Shown here piece after piece: positions 1 to 10,200 of a stretch of 64,000 nt of DNA. The DNA lies in assembly GCF_042655485.1 (NCBI RefSeq), contig NZ_JBHSMC010000025.1, positions 1 to 64,000 of the forward strand, written 5' to 3'. The translations under genes and the position numbers were made by a program. The DNA is from Lederbergia graminis. Its GTDB lineage: Bacteria > Bacillota > Bacilli > Bacillales > Bacillaceae_C. Numbering within the stretch: position 1 is the first letter of the stretch; the number at the start of each line of letters is the position of its first letter. A model generated the notes under the pieces. It searched no databases and was not told the DNA's origin. It saw only the letters and a list, made by a program, of their open reading frames with translations.

Positions 1-2
1 TC

Positions 3-32
3 AAAAAAGGCTGGGATATTTAAACCCAACCT
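3..32 (-). terminator. Rho-independent terminator (minus strand)
   Basis: Read on the minus strand, an imperfect stem (AGG-TGGG against CCCA-CCT) is followed by six T. It lies outside the insertion sequence, so it probably served a minus-strand transcript that existed before the element inserted, or it now ends read-through from the transposase. Confidence 0.5.
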
Positions 33-105
33 CTTATTTTGAAGCACATTATTTAGCGGTTTAATAAACAATTATGGAATGTCCACTTTTAGGGGGCTTG
101 ACCAC

Positions 106-1574
106 CACTAGCGTTGCATAGCTTGAAAATAAATGAATAAATAGATAATTTTACCAGTAAAACTTTCAGGTAAGAGTAAAAACGAGGATCTGGTTCTATA
201 AATGAATCAGTTCCCTTTTTTTTACATATTTTACTTTTTGATATAATGCTCTTTTGATATTGGACTTACAATTGCACTTTCAAAACCGAAATTTATTTCT
301 CTGGCAGGTTTATCGGGAATCTTTTGCCTTCCCTTACTGGGTTTAAGTTTTCTATTAAATTCTGCCTGAACTTCTTCCCATGGATCCATTAAATATTGAC
401 GTATTGTTCTTAAGAACGTCCAAATCTCACGATTTGGTTCCCTCAGCAGCCTCATAATTTCTAGTAATCCAAAAGTAATTAGTGCAATAAATAGTTGATT
501 CCAAATACCAGTTGGGGATTGGCTATATAAATGGTCTACTTTGACGTGTTGTTTTAACCATTTAAAGAATAATTCGATATACCAACGGCTTTTATAGGTA
601 TCCAATATTTCTTGTTCGCTTAAGTCCAATCGATTTGTAAGAAGACGATAGGATGTTCCCTCTTCATCGATAAATTCTATTAGTTTTAATTTTTCTGGCC
701 TAGTTCTGATAGAAATTAATTCATATCTAGTTACATTCGGAAGGTCAGATTTATAGGATCTTAAAGTTTCAAAACGGAACGTTTTTTTGATCCTCACAAG
801 AAATTTAACCTGTTTTTGGAGCCACCCACCCATTTTGGTTTTTTCAGCATACCCTCTATCCATTACATATAATGTATTGTCTGGCTCAATTAAATAGTTA
901 ACGGCATCTATGTCTGAAATATTTGCGGTAGATGGAATCATCTTTTCAGGAAATACACTGTCAGACGAGGCTACCGCTAGACGTAAATGAATTTTAACGC
1001 CGCTAGAATCTTTCGAGACAGCAGTCCAATTAGATGCATTGTTAGGCAATTTGATATGAGAAGAATCTATGATTCTTAAAAGGCCTACATTAGGGTTTAA
1101 CCCTTTAGATTTACCAGCTTTAAGAAACTTGTATTGCTGGGCAATACGGCTAAGCATATCTGCAAGTTCATTTGTATTTAAGGTCGCCAGTCGACGACTT
1201 AATGTAGAGGAACTAATAGATTTTAAATCTAATTCTTGCCTTATTTGTTTCTTTGAACGTATGCCAATTTCAATTTCATCTAGGCTTTCCCATCGAAATA
1301 ACCCAGCTAAAAGGAATATTTTAACTAGAGACTCATCCGTTAACTTTTTATAATCGTAATTATGTAATGGGCATGAAAAAGTATTACGAGGTAATAAAGA
1401 TAAATATTGACGAAAGACTAATTTTTGGTCTACACTATTCATACATTGTGTGCTCCTTTGTAAGTGTAGGGAACTGATTTAGTCATCGTTACCAACACTA
1501 CAATAGGAGCTTTTTCTATTTTTATCAATATTTATGTTCATTTTACATTTTTTTACTGCTGTGCAACGCTAGTG
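106..1574 (-). mobile_element. Complete IS4-family insertion sequence with target duplication
   Basis: The ends are 17-bp inverted repeats, CACTAGCGTTGCAyAGC, at 106-122 and 1558-1574, differing at one base. The nine bases CTTGACCAC occur directly outside both ends (97-105 and 1575-1583), as expected of a target-site duplication. The element is about 1469 bp and carries one intact transposase gene on the minus strand. Intact ends, intact gene and an undamaged duplication indicate a recent and possibly still active insertion. It landed about 190 bp upstream of the GH51 gene, next to a cluster of 45-bp palindromic repeats. Confidence 0.9.
231..1442 (-). CDS. IS4-family DDE transposase
   Basis: This is the 403-residue transposase of the surrounding insertion sequence. 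The N-terminal 80 residues resemble the DUF4372 domain common in IS4-type transposases. The DDE catalytic triad is visible: D126 in the context RIIDSSHI, D195 in VMDRGYAE, and E290 inside the IS4 signature Y(2)R(3)E(6)K (Y283, R286, E290, K297). The reading frame is intact and full length. The start ATG has an AAGGAG upstream. It should catalyse cut-and-paste transposition using the 17-bp ends. The family is secure; the subgroup within IS4 is not assigned. Confidence 0.95.
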   Translation of the reverse strand: MNSVDQKLVFRQYLSLLPRNTFSCPLHNYDYKKLTDESLVKIFLLAGLFRWESLDEIEIGIRSKKQIRQELDLKSISSSTLSRRLATLNTNELADMLSRIAQQYKFLKAGKSKGLNPNVGLLRIIDSSHIKLPNNASNWTAVSKDSSGVKIHLRLAVASSDSVFPEKMIPSTANISDIDAVNYLIEPDNTLYVMDRGYAEKTKMGGWLQKQVKFLVRIKKTFRFETLRSYKSDLPNVTRYELISIRTRPEKLKLIEFIDEEGTSYRLLTNRLDLSEQEILDTYKSRWYIELFFKWLKQHVKVDHLYSQSPTGIWNQLFIALITFGLLEIMRLLREPNREIWTFLRTIRQYLMDPWEEVQAEFNRKLKPSKGRQKIPDKPAREINFGFESAIVSPISKEHYIKK

Positions 1575-1582
1575 CTTGACCA

Positions 1583-1740
1583 CAGGCACCCGTACAATTC
1601 AGAATAGTTCCAGAGTTGTTTCGGTGCCAGGCACCCACCCAATTCAGAATAGTGCCGGAGTTGTTTTGGTGCCAGGTACCAAAACAAAGGCACCAAAACA
1701 AGGAGGCACGTAAACAGAAGGTACCGAAACAGAGGAGGCA
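1583..1740. repeat. 45-bp double-palindrome repeat, locus A
   Basis: Copies of GGTGCCAGGCACC (6-bp arms around one base) recur every 45 bp (GGCACC/GGTACC cores at 1585, 1630 and 1675), alternating with an ATTCAGAATAGT palindrome. They are followed by degenerate GGCACC/GGTACC-type fragments up to the ribosome binding site of the next gene. The left copy is cut by the insertion sequence. The same family occurs at 3261, 20014, 21967, 22992 and 23651. Confidence 0.85.
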
Positions 1741-1761
1741 CATGAATGATGGAGGATGAAA

Positions 1762-3291
1762 ATGGCAGTAAATATTGAGGTGAATGAAAATAGGCGTTAT
1801 GGCATAAGAAGCCCGTTAATTTATGGGCATTTTATTGAACATTTTCACAGGCAAATTTATGACGGGATTTATGATCCTGAGTCACCTTTGGCAGACGAGG
1901 ATGGATTTCGGACTGATATTATCGAGGCTATGAAAAAAATTAAAGTTCCGATACTCAGGTGGCCAGGTGGATGTTTTGTATCATCCTATCATTGGAAGGA
2001 GGGTGTTGGTGATAATAGAAAACCTTTCTTTGATAAAGCATGGCGGGTAGAGGACCCGAATACATTTGGTACTGATGAATTTATAAAGTTGTGTCAAAAG
2101 ATAGGGTGTGAACCTTATATTTGTACAAATGCAGGAACCGGTACAGCAGAAGAAATGAGTGATTGGGTTGAGTATTGCAATTTGGATCACGAAGGACAAT
2201 ATGCAAAATGGAGAATTCAAAATGGATTTCGCGATCCACACAATGTGAAGTATTGGAGTATCGGAAACGAAAATTATGGTTCTTGGGAAATTGGTGCAAA
2301 ATCAGCAGAGGAGTGGGGACGACTAGTACGAGAAGCAGGCAAAATGATGAAGCATGTCGATCCACAGGCTGAACTTTCTGCTGCAGCACTTCCAAATATT
2401 GAATGGAATATAAACTTACTTAAAAATGCTGGTGAGTTTATCGATTGGGTTTCCATACATGAATATTGGGACATGGTCCCTGAGAAGAATGATTTAGCAA
2501 CCTATGAGCAATGTATGGCATTCACGAAGCATATTGATCATGCCGTAGAGGAAGTTCGAGGACTTTTAAAGGCGATGAAATTAGATAAAAAAATAAAAAT
2601 TGCCTTTGATGAATGGAACCTTAGAAGCTGGCATCATCCGAATGTGCATACAATTAAGCAAGGAATTCATAAGAAGGATTATATAGATCCTCGAGATAAA
2701 AATGATGACAATAGCCAATATACGATGGCTGATGCAATATTTACAGCAAGCTTCTTAAGTGCGATGAATCGAAATTGTGACATTGTAGGTTTGGCAAATT
2801 TCGCCCCTATTTTAAACACGAGAGGATGTTTATATAGCAATTCTGAAGGCATCGTTTTAAGAAGCACATACCATGTATTTGATTTATATGTTAATTATCT
2901 TGGAGATACAATTATTGATTCATGGTCTGAAGAAGTACCTACTATGAAAGTAAATCATAAAAATGGGGTGGAAATAGAAATAGAGAGTCTTGATATACTT
3001 GCAACCAAATGGATAGATAAACCAGGTATCGCCTTAGCAATCATCAATAAGCTTTCAGATGAAGGCCAGACTATTACTCTATCATTTCCATTTCCACCTA
3101 CAGGAAAAAGTGTGAGCTTATATGGCATTAGTGGAGAAGCCCCTGATTCCTATAATGATGTCGGAAAAAATGAAATCACCATTTTTAAAGAAGATCTAGG
3201 CGACTACTCAAAGAATATGGAAATACAGTTGAAATCTCACTCTGTTAATATTATTCAAATTGGTGCCAGGCACCCACTCAATTCTGAATAG
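1762..3291 (+). CDS. abfA: Alpha-L-arabinofuranosidase, GH51
   Basis: This cytoplasmic retaining exo-enzyme releases terminal alpha-L-arabinofuranosyl groups from arabino-oligosaccharides. Counting from the ATG at 1762, the acid/base glutamate is E170 in SIGNENYG and the nucleophile is E284 in IAFDEWNL, the spacing expected of GH51. There is no signal peptide. I prefer 1762 over the ATG at 1756 because the ATGGAGG at 1749-1755 directly abuts 1756 but lies six bases before 1762. The final residues (GARHPLNSE) are encoded by a palindromic repeat, so the tail looks acquired. GH78 and an isomerase-like gene follow on the same strand with no terminator seen between them. Confidence 0.95.
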   Translation: MAVNIEVNENRRYGIRSPLIYGHFIEHFHRQIYDGIYDPESPLADEDGFRTDIIEAMKKIKVPILRWPGGCFVSSYHWKEGVGDNRKPFFDKAWRVEDPNTFGTDEFIKLCQKIGCEPYICTNAGTGTAEEMSDWVEYCNLDHEGQYAKWRIQNGFRDPHNVKYWSIGNENYGSWEIGAKSAEEWGRLVREAGKMMKHVDPQAELSAAALPNIEWNINLLKNAGEFIDWVSIHEYWDMVPEKNDLATYEQCMAFTKHIDHAVEEVRGLLKAMKLDKKIKIAFDEWNLRSWHHPNVHTIKQGIHKKDYIDPRDKNDDNSQYTMADAIFTASFLSAMNRNCDIVGLANFAPILNTRGCLYSNSEGIVLRSTYHVFDLYVNYLGDTIIDSWSEEVPTMKVNHKNGVEIEIESLDILATKWIDKPGIALAIINKLSDEGQTITLSFPFPPTGKSVSLYGISGEAPDSYNDVGKNEITIFKEDLGDYSKNMEIQLKSHSVNIIQIGARHPLNSE

Positions 3292-3400
3292 TATTAGAGA
3301 TGTTTCGGTGCCAGGCACCCGTACAATTCCGAATAGTGTCAGAGATGTTTCGGTGCCAGGCACCTATACAAAGGCACCTATACAAAGAGGCACCTATACC
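3261..3400. repeat. 45-bp double-palindrome repeat, locus B
   Basis: Three GGTGCCAGGCACC cores spaced exactly 45 bp apart (GGCACC at 3269, 3314, 3359) are followed by degenerate GGCACCTATACmA fragments. The first unit overlaps the last codons and stop of the upstream GH51 gene; the last fragments end just before the AAAGGAGG of the GH78 gene. The hairpins could stabilise or attenuate the polycistronic message, but there is no T-run typical of a terminator. Confidence 0.85.
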
Positions 3401-3422
3401 AAGTTAAAAGGAGGCAAGTTGG

Positions 3423-6065
3423 ATGGAAGTTACTCGTATGATGTGTAATCGGATGGTGAATCCGTTAGGTTATTCGTTGGACAGGCCAAGGTTAAGTTGG
3501 GTTACGGAAGCGGATGATGCGACGAAGCAGATTGCTTGTCAGGTGCAGGTCGCAGCTGATGAAGCATTCGATACTATTTTACATGATAGTGGACAAAGCA
3601 AAGTGATTGATAGTATTGGGTATACGTTACCGATGAAGCTGGAACCATGTACGAGGTATTACTGGAGAGTATACGTTTGGACAGATGCTGGGGAAGTAAG
3701 AAGTCCTATCGCATGGTTTGAAACGGCAAAGATGGATGAACCTTGGCAGGGGAAATGGATTACTCCTGAATGGGAAGATAACTCCATTCATCCATATGTA
3801 AGGAAAGGATTTGACATTAACAAAGAAGTTGCCCAAGCTCGATTATATATTTGTGGTTTAGGATTGTATGAAGCGGAAATGAATGGGAAACGGATAGGGA
3901 ATGAGCATTTAAGCCCCTATTTCAATAGTTATACAGATTGGCTTCAATATCAAACCTTTGACGTAACAGATCATCTATCACAAGGAAAAAATGTGTTAGG
4001 TGCGATGTTGGGAAATGGTTGGTATAAGGGACGATTTGGTTTTACGAATGAAAAGGGGATTTATGGGGATCGCTTTGCATTACTATGTGAGTTAGTTGTC
4101 CACTATACAGATGGAAGCACAGACATTATTGCTACGGATGAAAGCTGGAAAACAAAACCTTCCTATATAATGGGAGGCAATATTTACGATGGGGAAGTTC
4201 AAGATGCAAATAAATTAGTGAAAGACTGGTCCACCCCTACTATCCTTGATGACGATTGGGACGGCGTACGTACGATTGATATTGACTTTAACTTGTTAGA
4301 AGCACGGCGAAGTATTCCTGTTTTAATAAAAGAAACGATCCAGCCTATTGAGGTCATTCATACACCGAAAGGGGAAGTAGTCCTGGATATGGGCCAAAAT
4401 ATGGTAGGTTGGGTTCGTTTTAACATCGATGCCCCGAAAGATACGGTTATTAATCTTCAATATGGAGAAGACATGCAGGATGGCTGTTTTTACCGGGAAA
4501 ATCTGCGCTCAGCTAAGGCGGAATTCACCTACATCTCAAACGGAGAACCGAGAGAAGTCCAGCCACATTTTACATTTTACGGATTCCGTTATGTAAAAGT
4601 AGAAGGCTGGCAAGAAGAAGTAAAACCGGAAGATTTCACTGGCTGTGTCGTCTATTCCGATTTGGAGACAATCGGACATATTGAAACTTCTAACCCAATG
4701 GTAAATAGACTATTTTTAAACACGATGTGGGGACAAAAAGGGAATTTCCTTGATGTACCGACAGATTGTCCACAACGTGATGAGCGGATGGGATGGACCG
4801 GTGATGCGCAAGTCTTTTCCGGAACTGCTTGCTTTAATATGGATTCAAATGCGTTTTTCCATAAATACTTATATGATCTTGCCAAAGAACAAAAGAATCT
4901 GGATGGAGTAGTACCGCATTTCATCCCAAGCATCGGTTTAAGTAAAAAAGTTGAGGATCGATATCAAGATGCGGGTTCCAGTGCCTGGTCGGAAGCGGCG
5001 ACAGTCATACCTTGGAATGTCTATCTTCATTATGGAGATAAGGCGATACTAGAGCAACAGCTTCATAGTATGAAAGATTATGTGGATAGCATTAGGAGAC
5101 AAGACGATGGTAGCAGGCTCTGGAATACTGGTTTTCACTTTGGTGATTGGTTAGCATTGGATGGAGAGGGCGATGAATTCCATCGAAGTGGTGGTACGCC
5201 AACCGATTTAATCGCCACAGCATGCTATGCCTATTCCGCAGGATTGGTTGCAAAGGCTGCTCGCGTTTTAGGTGAAAAAAAGCTAGCCAAGGAGTATGAA
5301 CGACTTTCCAAGGAAGTAAAGCAAGCATTTTGTGAAGAATTTGTCACCCCTCGAGGTCGGCTTGTAGTAAATACACAGACAGCTCACATTCTAGCATTAT
5401 TTATGGATCTAGTACCGGATAAGTTACGAAAAAGAATACTAGACTCATTAGTGAAAAATCTTGAAGAAAATAACTACTACCTAAAAACAGGCTTTGTTGG
5501 CACACCGTATTTCTGCCGGGTGTTATCGGAAAATGGCTACAATGATTTGGCATATCGTCTATTGCTGAATGAGGAATTTCCAAGCTGGTTATATTCGGTA
5601 AAACTTGGCGCAACAACTATCTGGGAAAGATGGAACTCGCTTTTACCAGATGGGAGATTCGGAGAGCTTGGGATGAACTCGTTAAACCATTATACGTATG
5701 GCTCCATTGTAGAATGGATGTACCGAAACATGTGTGGAATCAATCCAGTAGAAGAGTTCCCAGGTTTTAAAAGGGTTCGCTTAGCTCCTCAACCGAATGC
5801 ACAATTACAATATGCAAAAGCAACACTGAACTCGGCTGCAGGACGATATGAAAGTGGTTGGAGGTATGAAGAGGATAACGTTCATTACCATTTCCGCATC
5901 CCATTCGACGCCCAAGCAGAATTGATTTTACCATCCGCTAAAATAAGTACGACGGTAGTAAATGGAGTACCGCTCCAAGAACAGAAACAGATTCGTTGCT
6001 CGGAACAAGAAGATCGTTTGATCATCATGCTGAAAACAGGAACATATGAAATACAAGTTTCATAA
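3423..6065 (+). CDS. Alpha-L-rhamnosidase, GH78
   Basis: The 880-residue protein has the GH78 layout: an N-terminal beta-sandwich (about 1-310), the (alpha/alpha)6 catalytic barrel (about 400-780) and a C-terminal beta domain. The signature DCPQRDERMGWTGDAQ is present, with E454 as likely general acid; E735 in TTIWERWN fits the catalytic base. It removes alpha-L-rhamnose from pectin side chains or glycosides by an inverting mechanism. There is no signal peptide, so it acts on imported material. AAAGGAGG lies 8 bases before the ATG. A rhamnose mutarotase gene occurs at 20.4 kb, which supports a rhamnose-releasing role. Confidence 0.95.
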   Translation: MEVTRMMCNRMVNPLGYSLDRPRLSWVTEADDATKQIACQVQVAADEAFDTILHDSGQSKVIDSIGYTLPMKLEPCTRYYWRVYVWTDAGEVRSPIAWFETAKMDEPWQGKWITPEWEDNSIHPYVRKGFDINKEVAQARLYICGLGLYEAEMNGKRIGNEHLSPYFNSYTDWLQYQTFDVTDHLSQGKNVLGAMLGNGWYKGRFGFTNEKGIYGDRFALLCELVVHYTDGSTDIIATDESWKTKPSYIMGGNIYDGEVQDANKLVKDWSTPTILDDDWDGVRTIDIDFNLLEARRSIPVLIKETIQPIEVIHTPKGEVVLDMGQNMVGWVRFNIDAPKDTVINLQYGEDMQDGCFYRENLRSAKAEFTYISNGEPREVQPHFTFYGFRYVKVEGWQEEVKPEDFTGCVVYSDLETIGHIETSNPMVNRLFLNTMWGQKGNFLDVPTDCPQRDERMGWTGDAQVFSGTACFNMDSNAFFHKYLYDLAKEQKNLDGVVPHFIPSIGLSKKVEDRYQDAGSSAWSEAATVIPWNVYLHYGDKAILEQQLHSMKDYVDSIRRQDDGSRLWNTGFHFGDWLALDGEGDEFHRSGGTPTDLIATACYAYSAGLVAKAARVLGEKKLAKEYERLSKEVKQAFCEEFVTPRGRLVVNTQTAHILALFMDLVPDKLRKRILDSLVKNLEENNYYLKTGFVGTPYFCRVLSENGYNDLAYRLLLNEEFPSWLYSVKLGATTIWERWNSLLPDGRFGELGMNSLNHYTYGSIVEWMYRNMCGINPVEEFPGFKRVRLAPQPNAQLQYAKATLNSAAGRYESGWRYEEDNVHYHFRIPFDAQAELILPSAKISTTVVNGVPLQEQKQIRCSEQEDRLIIMLKTGTYEIQVS

Positions 6066-6116
6066 CTAGCATATTTGGACCTCCGAAACAATTTATTGGA
6101 AAAAGGAGAAGATAAC

Positions 6117-6878
6117 ATGCGTTTAGGCTGTTGTACCGATATTGCGAATGCTGCTATCGTCAAACAGGCAGGCTTCGACTTTCTAGAATGTACGGTCACA
6201 TCACTGATGACGGAAGATGAGAATGAATTTCAAGCTATTTTAAAAAAGTATAAAGAAAGTCCACTCCCTGTGAAAGTATGTAATGTATTTTTGCCTGGAA
6301 ATATGAAGATTGTTGGAAGTTCCGTCGATTACAAAGTGATTGAATGCTATGTGGCAACTGCTCTATCAAGGGTGAAGAAAATTGGTGCAAAAAAAGTAGT
6401 GTTTGGAAGTGGTGGAGCGAGATCGTTGCCAGCTGATTTTTCTACAGAAGAAGGGGAACAACAAATCGTCGAGTTTTTAAAAATGGTTGCCGATTATGCG
6501 GAGTTAAATGAAATTACGGTAGTCATTGAACCGCTGAATAAAAAAGAGAGTAATATTATTAATAGTATTCCAGACGCGGTTTCACTTGCTAAGCGAGTGG
6601 ACCGCGAATCAATCCAAGTGCTTGCTGACTTCTATCATATGGAGGAAGAAGAGGAAGCATTAGAAAATATCATCGAGGGCAAGGATTTCCTTAAGCATAT
6701 TCATATAGCAGATTCTGCTAGATTAGCTCCTGGTACAGGAAGCTATCCTTATCAACAATTTGTTTCTTGTTTAAAAGAAGCGAATTATGAGGGGCTCGTT
6801 TCTATTGAATGCAGGTGGGACGATTTTGAAACTGAAGTATATGAAGCTAGAAAATTCTTATCGGAGTTGTTTGTATAA
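6117..6878 (+). CDS. Sugar phosphate isomerase/epimerase family protein (xylose isomerase-like TIM barrel)
   Basis: The protein has 254 residues and an AP-endonuclease-2/xylose isomerase-like TIM barrel fold. Family landmarks include the metal-ligand style motifs VVIEPLN, ADFYHM, HIHIADS and SIECRW near the ends of barrel strands. The start at 6117 follows AAAGGAGAA by six bases; the frame is open for 14 codons further upstream but without a binding site. It lies about 50 bp behind the rhamnosidase gene and is followed by a strong terminator, so it is the last gene of the GH51-GH78 unit. It probably converts a released sugar or keto-sugar. The exact substrate is unknown. Confidence 0.85.
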   Translation: MRLGCCTDIANAAIVKQAGFDFLECTVTSLMTEDENEFQAILKKYKESPLPVKVCNVFLPGNMKIVGSSVDYKVIECYVATALSRVKKIGAKKVVFGSGGARSLPADFSTEEGEQQIVEFLKMVADYAELNEITVVIEPLNKKESNIINSIPDAVSLAKRVDRESIQVLADFYHMEEEEEALENIIEGKDFLKHIHIADSARLAPGTGSYPYQQFVSCLKEANYEGLVSIECRWDDFETEVYEARKFLSELFV

Positions 6879-6883
6879 TACGT

Positions 6884-6932
6884 AAAACGTGGTGTCACCA
6901 ACCTTGTTAGGGGTGTTAGCGCCACGTTTTTC
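6884..6932 (+). terminator. Rho-independent terminator
   Basis: The stem AAAACGTGGTG pairs with CGCCACGTTTT and is followed by a short T run. It closes the GH51-GH78-isomerase unit. Confidence 0.85.
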
Positions 6933-7136
6933 ATTCATATACCATTCCGCCTATTACAAAAGAATCATTTTGTCCCGCTACTATCCTTTTATATTAAGCC
7001 TATTATATATGATAACTTACTATTCTATATATATTGTAAGTAATACTAACTTTCCTTCTTATCCTTACAAGACAACCCCAAAATCATACACTCATACACA
7101 AAAAACAACAGAACAAAGGAAAGTTAAAAAGTGAGG

Positions 7137-7150
7137 TGAAAACGTTTTCT
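7137..7150. promoter_or_regulatory. cre box (CcpA operator) before the secreted GH43 gene
   Basis: TGAAAACGTTTTCT matches the Bacillus cre consensus TGWAARCGYTWWCW at every position and is a near-perfect palindrome. It lies 75-90 bp before the start of the large secreted GH43 protein, consistent with catabolite repression. The rest of the 290-bp gap (6933-7222) is very AT-rich and shows no gene; I could not place a convincing -35/-10 pair. Confidence 0.8.
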
Positions 7151-7225
7151 GAATTCTGGGTTATGAGGACCAGACTGTGCAACATTCAATAACTATATTG
7201 GGCAAAGTGCTAAAGGAGGTTTATG

Positions 7226-10200
7226 ATGAGACGATTTCGTTGGTTGGTGTTGATGTTAGTAGCTTTTTTAGTTTTTCCAACTAGTTCGTTTGCGTATACG
7301 AATCCATTTCAGTTAAGTGACTCGTGGACATGGAATAATGGGGATTTTTATGGTGAAGGCGATCCGTATATTCTGAAGCATAATGGGATTTATTATCTGT
7401 ATGTAAGTACGGTGGATGACAAGAGTGGTGTAAAGGCGTGGACTTCTGAGGATCTTGTTAATTGGGAGTACGCAGGACTTGTGACCGAAGAGGCGAGCAC
7501 GAAGGCCGCTTATGCACCGGAAGTTACCTACTGGAACGGAGAATTTTACATGTACACGTCCCCAGGTGGGCATGGTCACTACGTGTATAAAAGTTCGAGT
7601 CCACTTGGACCTTTCGTGCAACAAACAGGAAATCTCGGTAGAGGGATTGATGGTCATGTATTCATTGATGACGATGGCCAGTGGTACTTCTACGGAACGG
7701 GTGCCAATTTTATAAGCGCCTATAAAATGTTGGATCCATATACATTTGGTCCTGAAATTAATACTGGTGCAGAAATGAAAGGCTGGACAGAAGGGGCAAC
7801 CGTTTTTAAAAGACATGGAAAATATTATATGACCTATACAGGAAACCACGTTTGGAGTAAAGGCTATCGCATTAATTATGCTACAAGTACTTCTCCAACT
7901 GGAGTATTCATGGAAGATCCAACGCAAAATCCACTACTGTTACAAACAGAAGGGGAGAATGTTGGACTAGGGCATAATTCGATTATTAGAGGACCAGATT
8001 TAGATTCAGAATTTATCGTTTATCATAGTCATGCAAATCCGGGCCGGTACATGAATATGGACCGCATCGCTTGGAATGGCGATAAGATGCTTGTTCTTGG
8101 ACCAACAACTTTCGAGCAAGAGAATCCGAGTTTGCCAGATTTCAGTGATCGTTTTAAAAGAAATGAGATTGGTTCAGAATGGTCTGTAATTAATGGTGGA
8201 ACATGGTCCATTGAAAATAATGCACTTTTACAAACGGAAAGTAGCGAAGATAATCGTATTATTACATCGTATCAATCTGCAGCCAATTTTACAGCGGAAT
8301 TCAATATGACGCTGCTGGAAAAAGGCGAGAATCCGCATTATGGAGCCATTTTTTCTTATGTAGATGAGAATAATTATGGGGTTGCTGTTCTAAATCCAGA
8401 GGAGAATCTTTTGGAGACGAATATTATGGTTGATGGCAGTGAGCTTGGCTGGGAAACTTCTGAACTTCCAGATGAATTTAACTACGAAGCACTCCACACT
8501 ATTCGCGTCGAGAAAAAAGAATCAGAAGTAAAGGTTTTTGTAGATGGGATGCATAAGCAAACACGCAATGTTGAGTCGCTTGCTGGAGGTGCAATTGGTT
8601 ACACAACAAACAATGTACAAGCAGAGTTCGGCTATATTGCTACGAGTAATCATGTAGATGGCAGCAATATTTTCGAAGTCCATAAACCGTTACCGGGTTC
8701 TGTGGAAGCTGTTCATTATTCAAATTATCATGCTTTAGGAGAGGTAAACGATACTTATCGTAAAGATGAAGTAGATATTCGTCCAAATTCAGAAGGTGGT
8801 TACAGTGCTCACTTGGCAGAGCAGGAATGGCTCGAGTATAACGTGAATATCGAGTCTGATTCCACTTATAGTTTTAATGTACGAGTTGCAGCAGAAGCGA
8901 ATGCGAAAATCCGCATATTACTAGATGGGGAGACGGATCTAACAGGAGCTGTCGATGTAGCGAATTCCGGTAATGAATGGCGTAACCTCACACTTAATAA
9001 CATTTCACTCCCTGAAGGAAAGCACACACTGGAGGTAGAAGTGATTTCTGGCGAAGTAAATTTTGCAAAACTTGATGTGAACAAGTATGAGGATGCACCT
9101 ATTTATTTCGAAGATTTTAATAGTGGAGTTGCGGAAGGGTGGCAGCAATTCGAAGGTAGCTGGCGTGTAGATACAGGTAATATTAATACAGATGTGTTTG
9201 ATGGGTATAAGCCAATTCCAGGAAATGTTCAAGCTGCATATTACATTACTGGTGGTGAAGGTGTCGCCTACCATGATACAACGCCACAAAATATTGGTGG
9301 TGAACGCCGAGATGACGCTGTTGATATTCGTACAAAGCCAGGTGGTGGAACCGCTGTTGGTTGGAACCAGACAGGCGAATGGTTGAAGTACAATGTTGAT
9401 ATTAAGAGTTCCGGACTTTATGACCTCAAAATGGAATATGGTACTACTTTTACATCCGGGAAGATCCGTTTCTGGTTGGATGACGAAATAGATTTAACAG
9501 GAGTCGTTGATGTTCCTTCTACAGGTGACTGGAATAACTGGCAGGAGCTAACAATAAAAGATGTTGAATTACCAGCAGGAAAGCATACGTTAAAGGTTGA
9601 AATTGTGGAAGGCGAATATGATATTGCTAAATTCAATTTCAGCTCAAACAGCATATACCAACCAATTCCAGGGTCCTTTGCATCCAATGCAACACTTGCC
9701 CAAGGAGAAACACACACAGTAAAAGTTAAGCCTGAAGAAGCGGGTGTTTATGCCCTTGATTTTATTGGAAAAAATACGACTGCAAACACGCAAGTCAAGT
9801 TTATCTTAAATAACGATGTTGTACTAGGTGAATATTCGTTAACAGATCCGATAACTCTTGAATTACCAGCAGGAGAACAGGAACTAACACTTGAGGTAGT
9901 GAGTGGAGAGTTAAGTTTTACAACGTTACACTTCCATACATTTGCAGAAGCACACGCATTACCAGGTAAAATCATGGCGGTTGATTATATGCTTGGTGGC
10001 GAAGGTGTTGCTTACCATGACAAGACGGTCGCGAATATTGGTGGCCAATACCGATTTGATACCGTTGATATTCGTAATCATCCAGACGGTTCATTCAATA
10101 TTGGATGGAATCAACCTGGTGAATGGTATAAATACAAAGTGGATATTGCAACAACAGGTAACTATGTCATGGAAATGAATGTTGCGACAACAATACCCGG

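Noticed and set aside
1543..1743. Two overlapping short minus-strand frames
   Set aside because: They are repeat sequence between the insertion sequence and the GH51 gene, with no coding signs.
6889..7134. 81-codon frame in the gap before the secreted GH43 gene
   Set aside because: It starts inside a terminator, has no binding site and is low-complexity AT-rich sequence.
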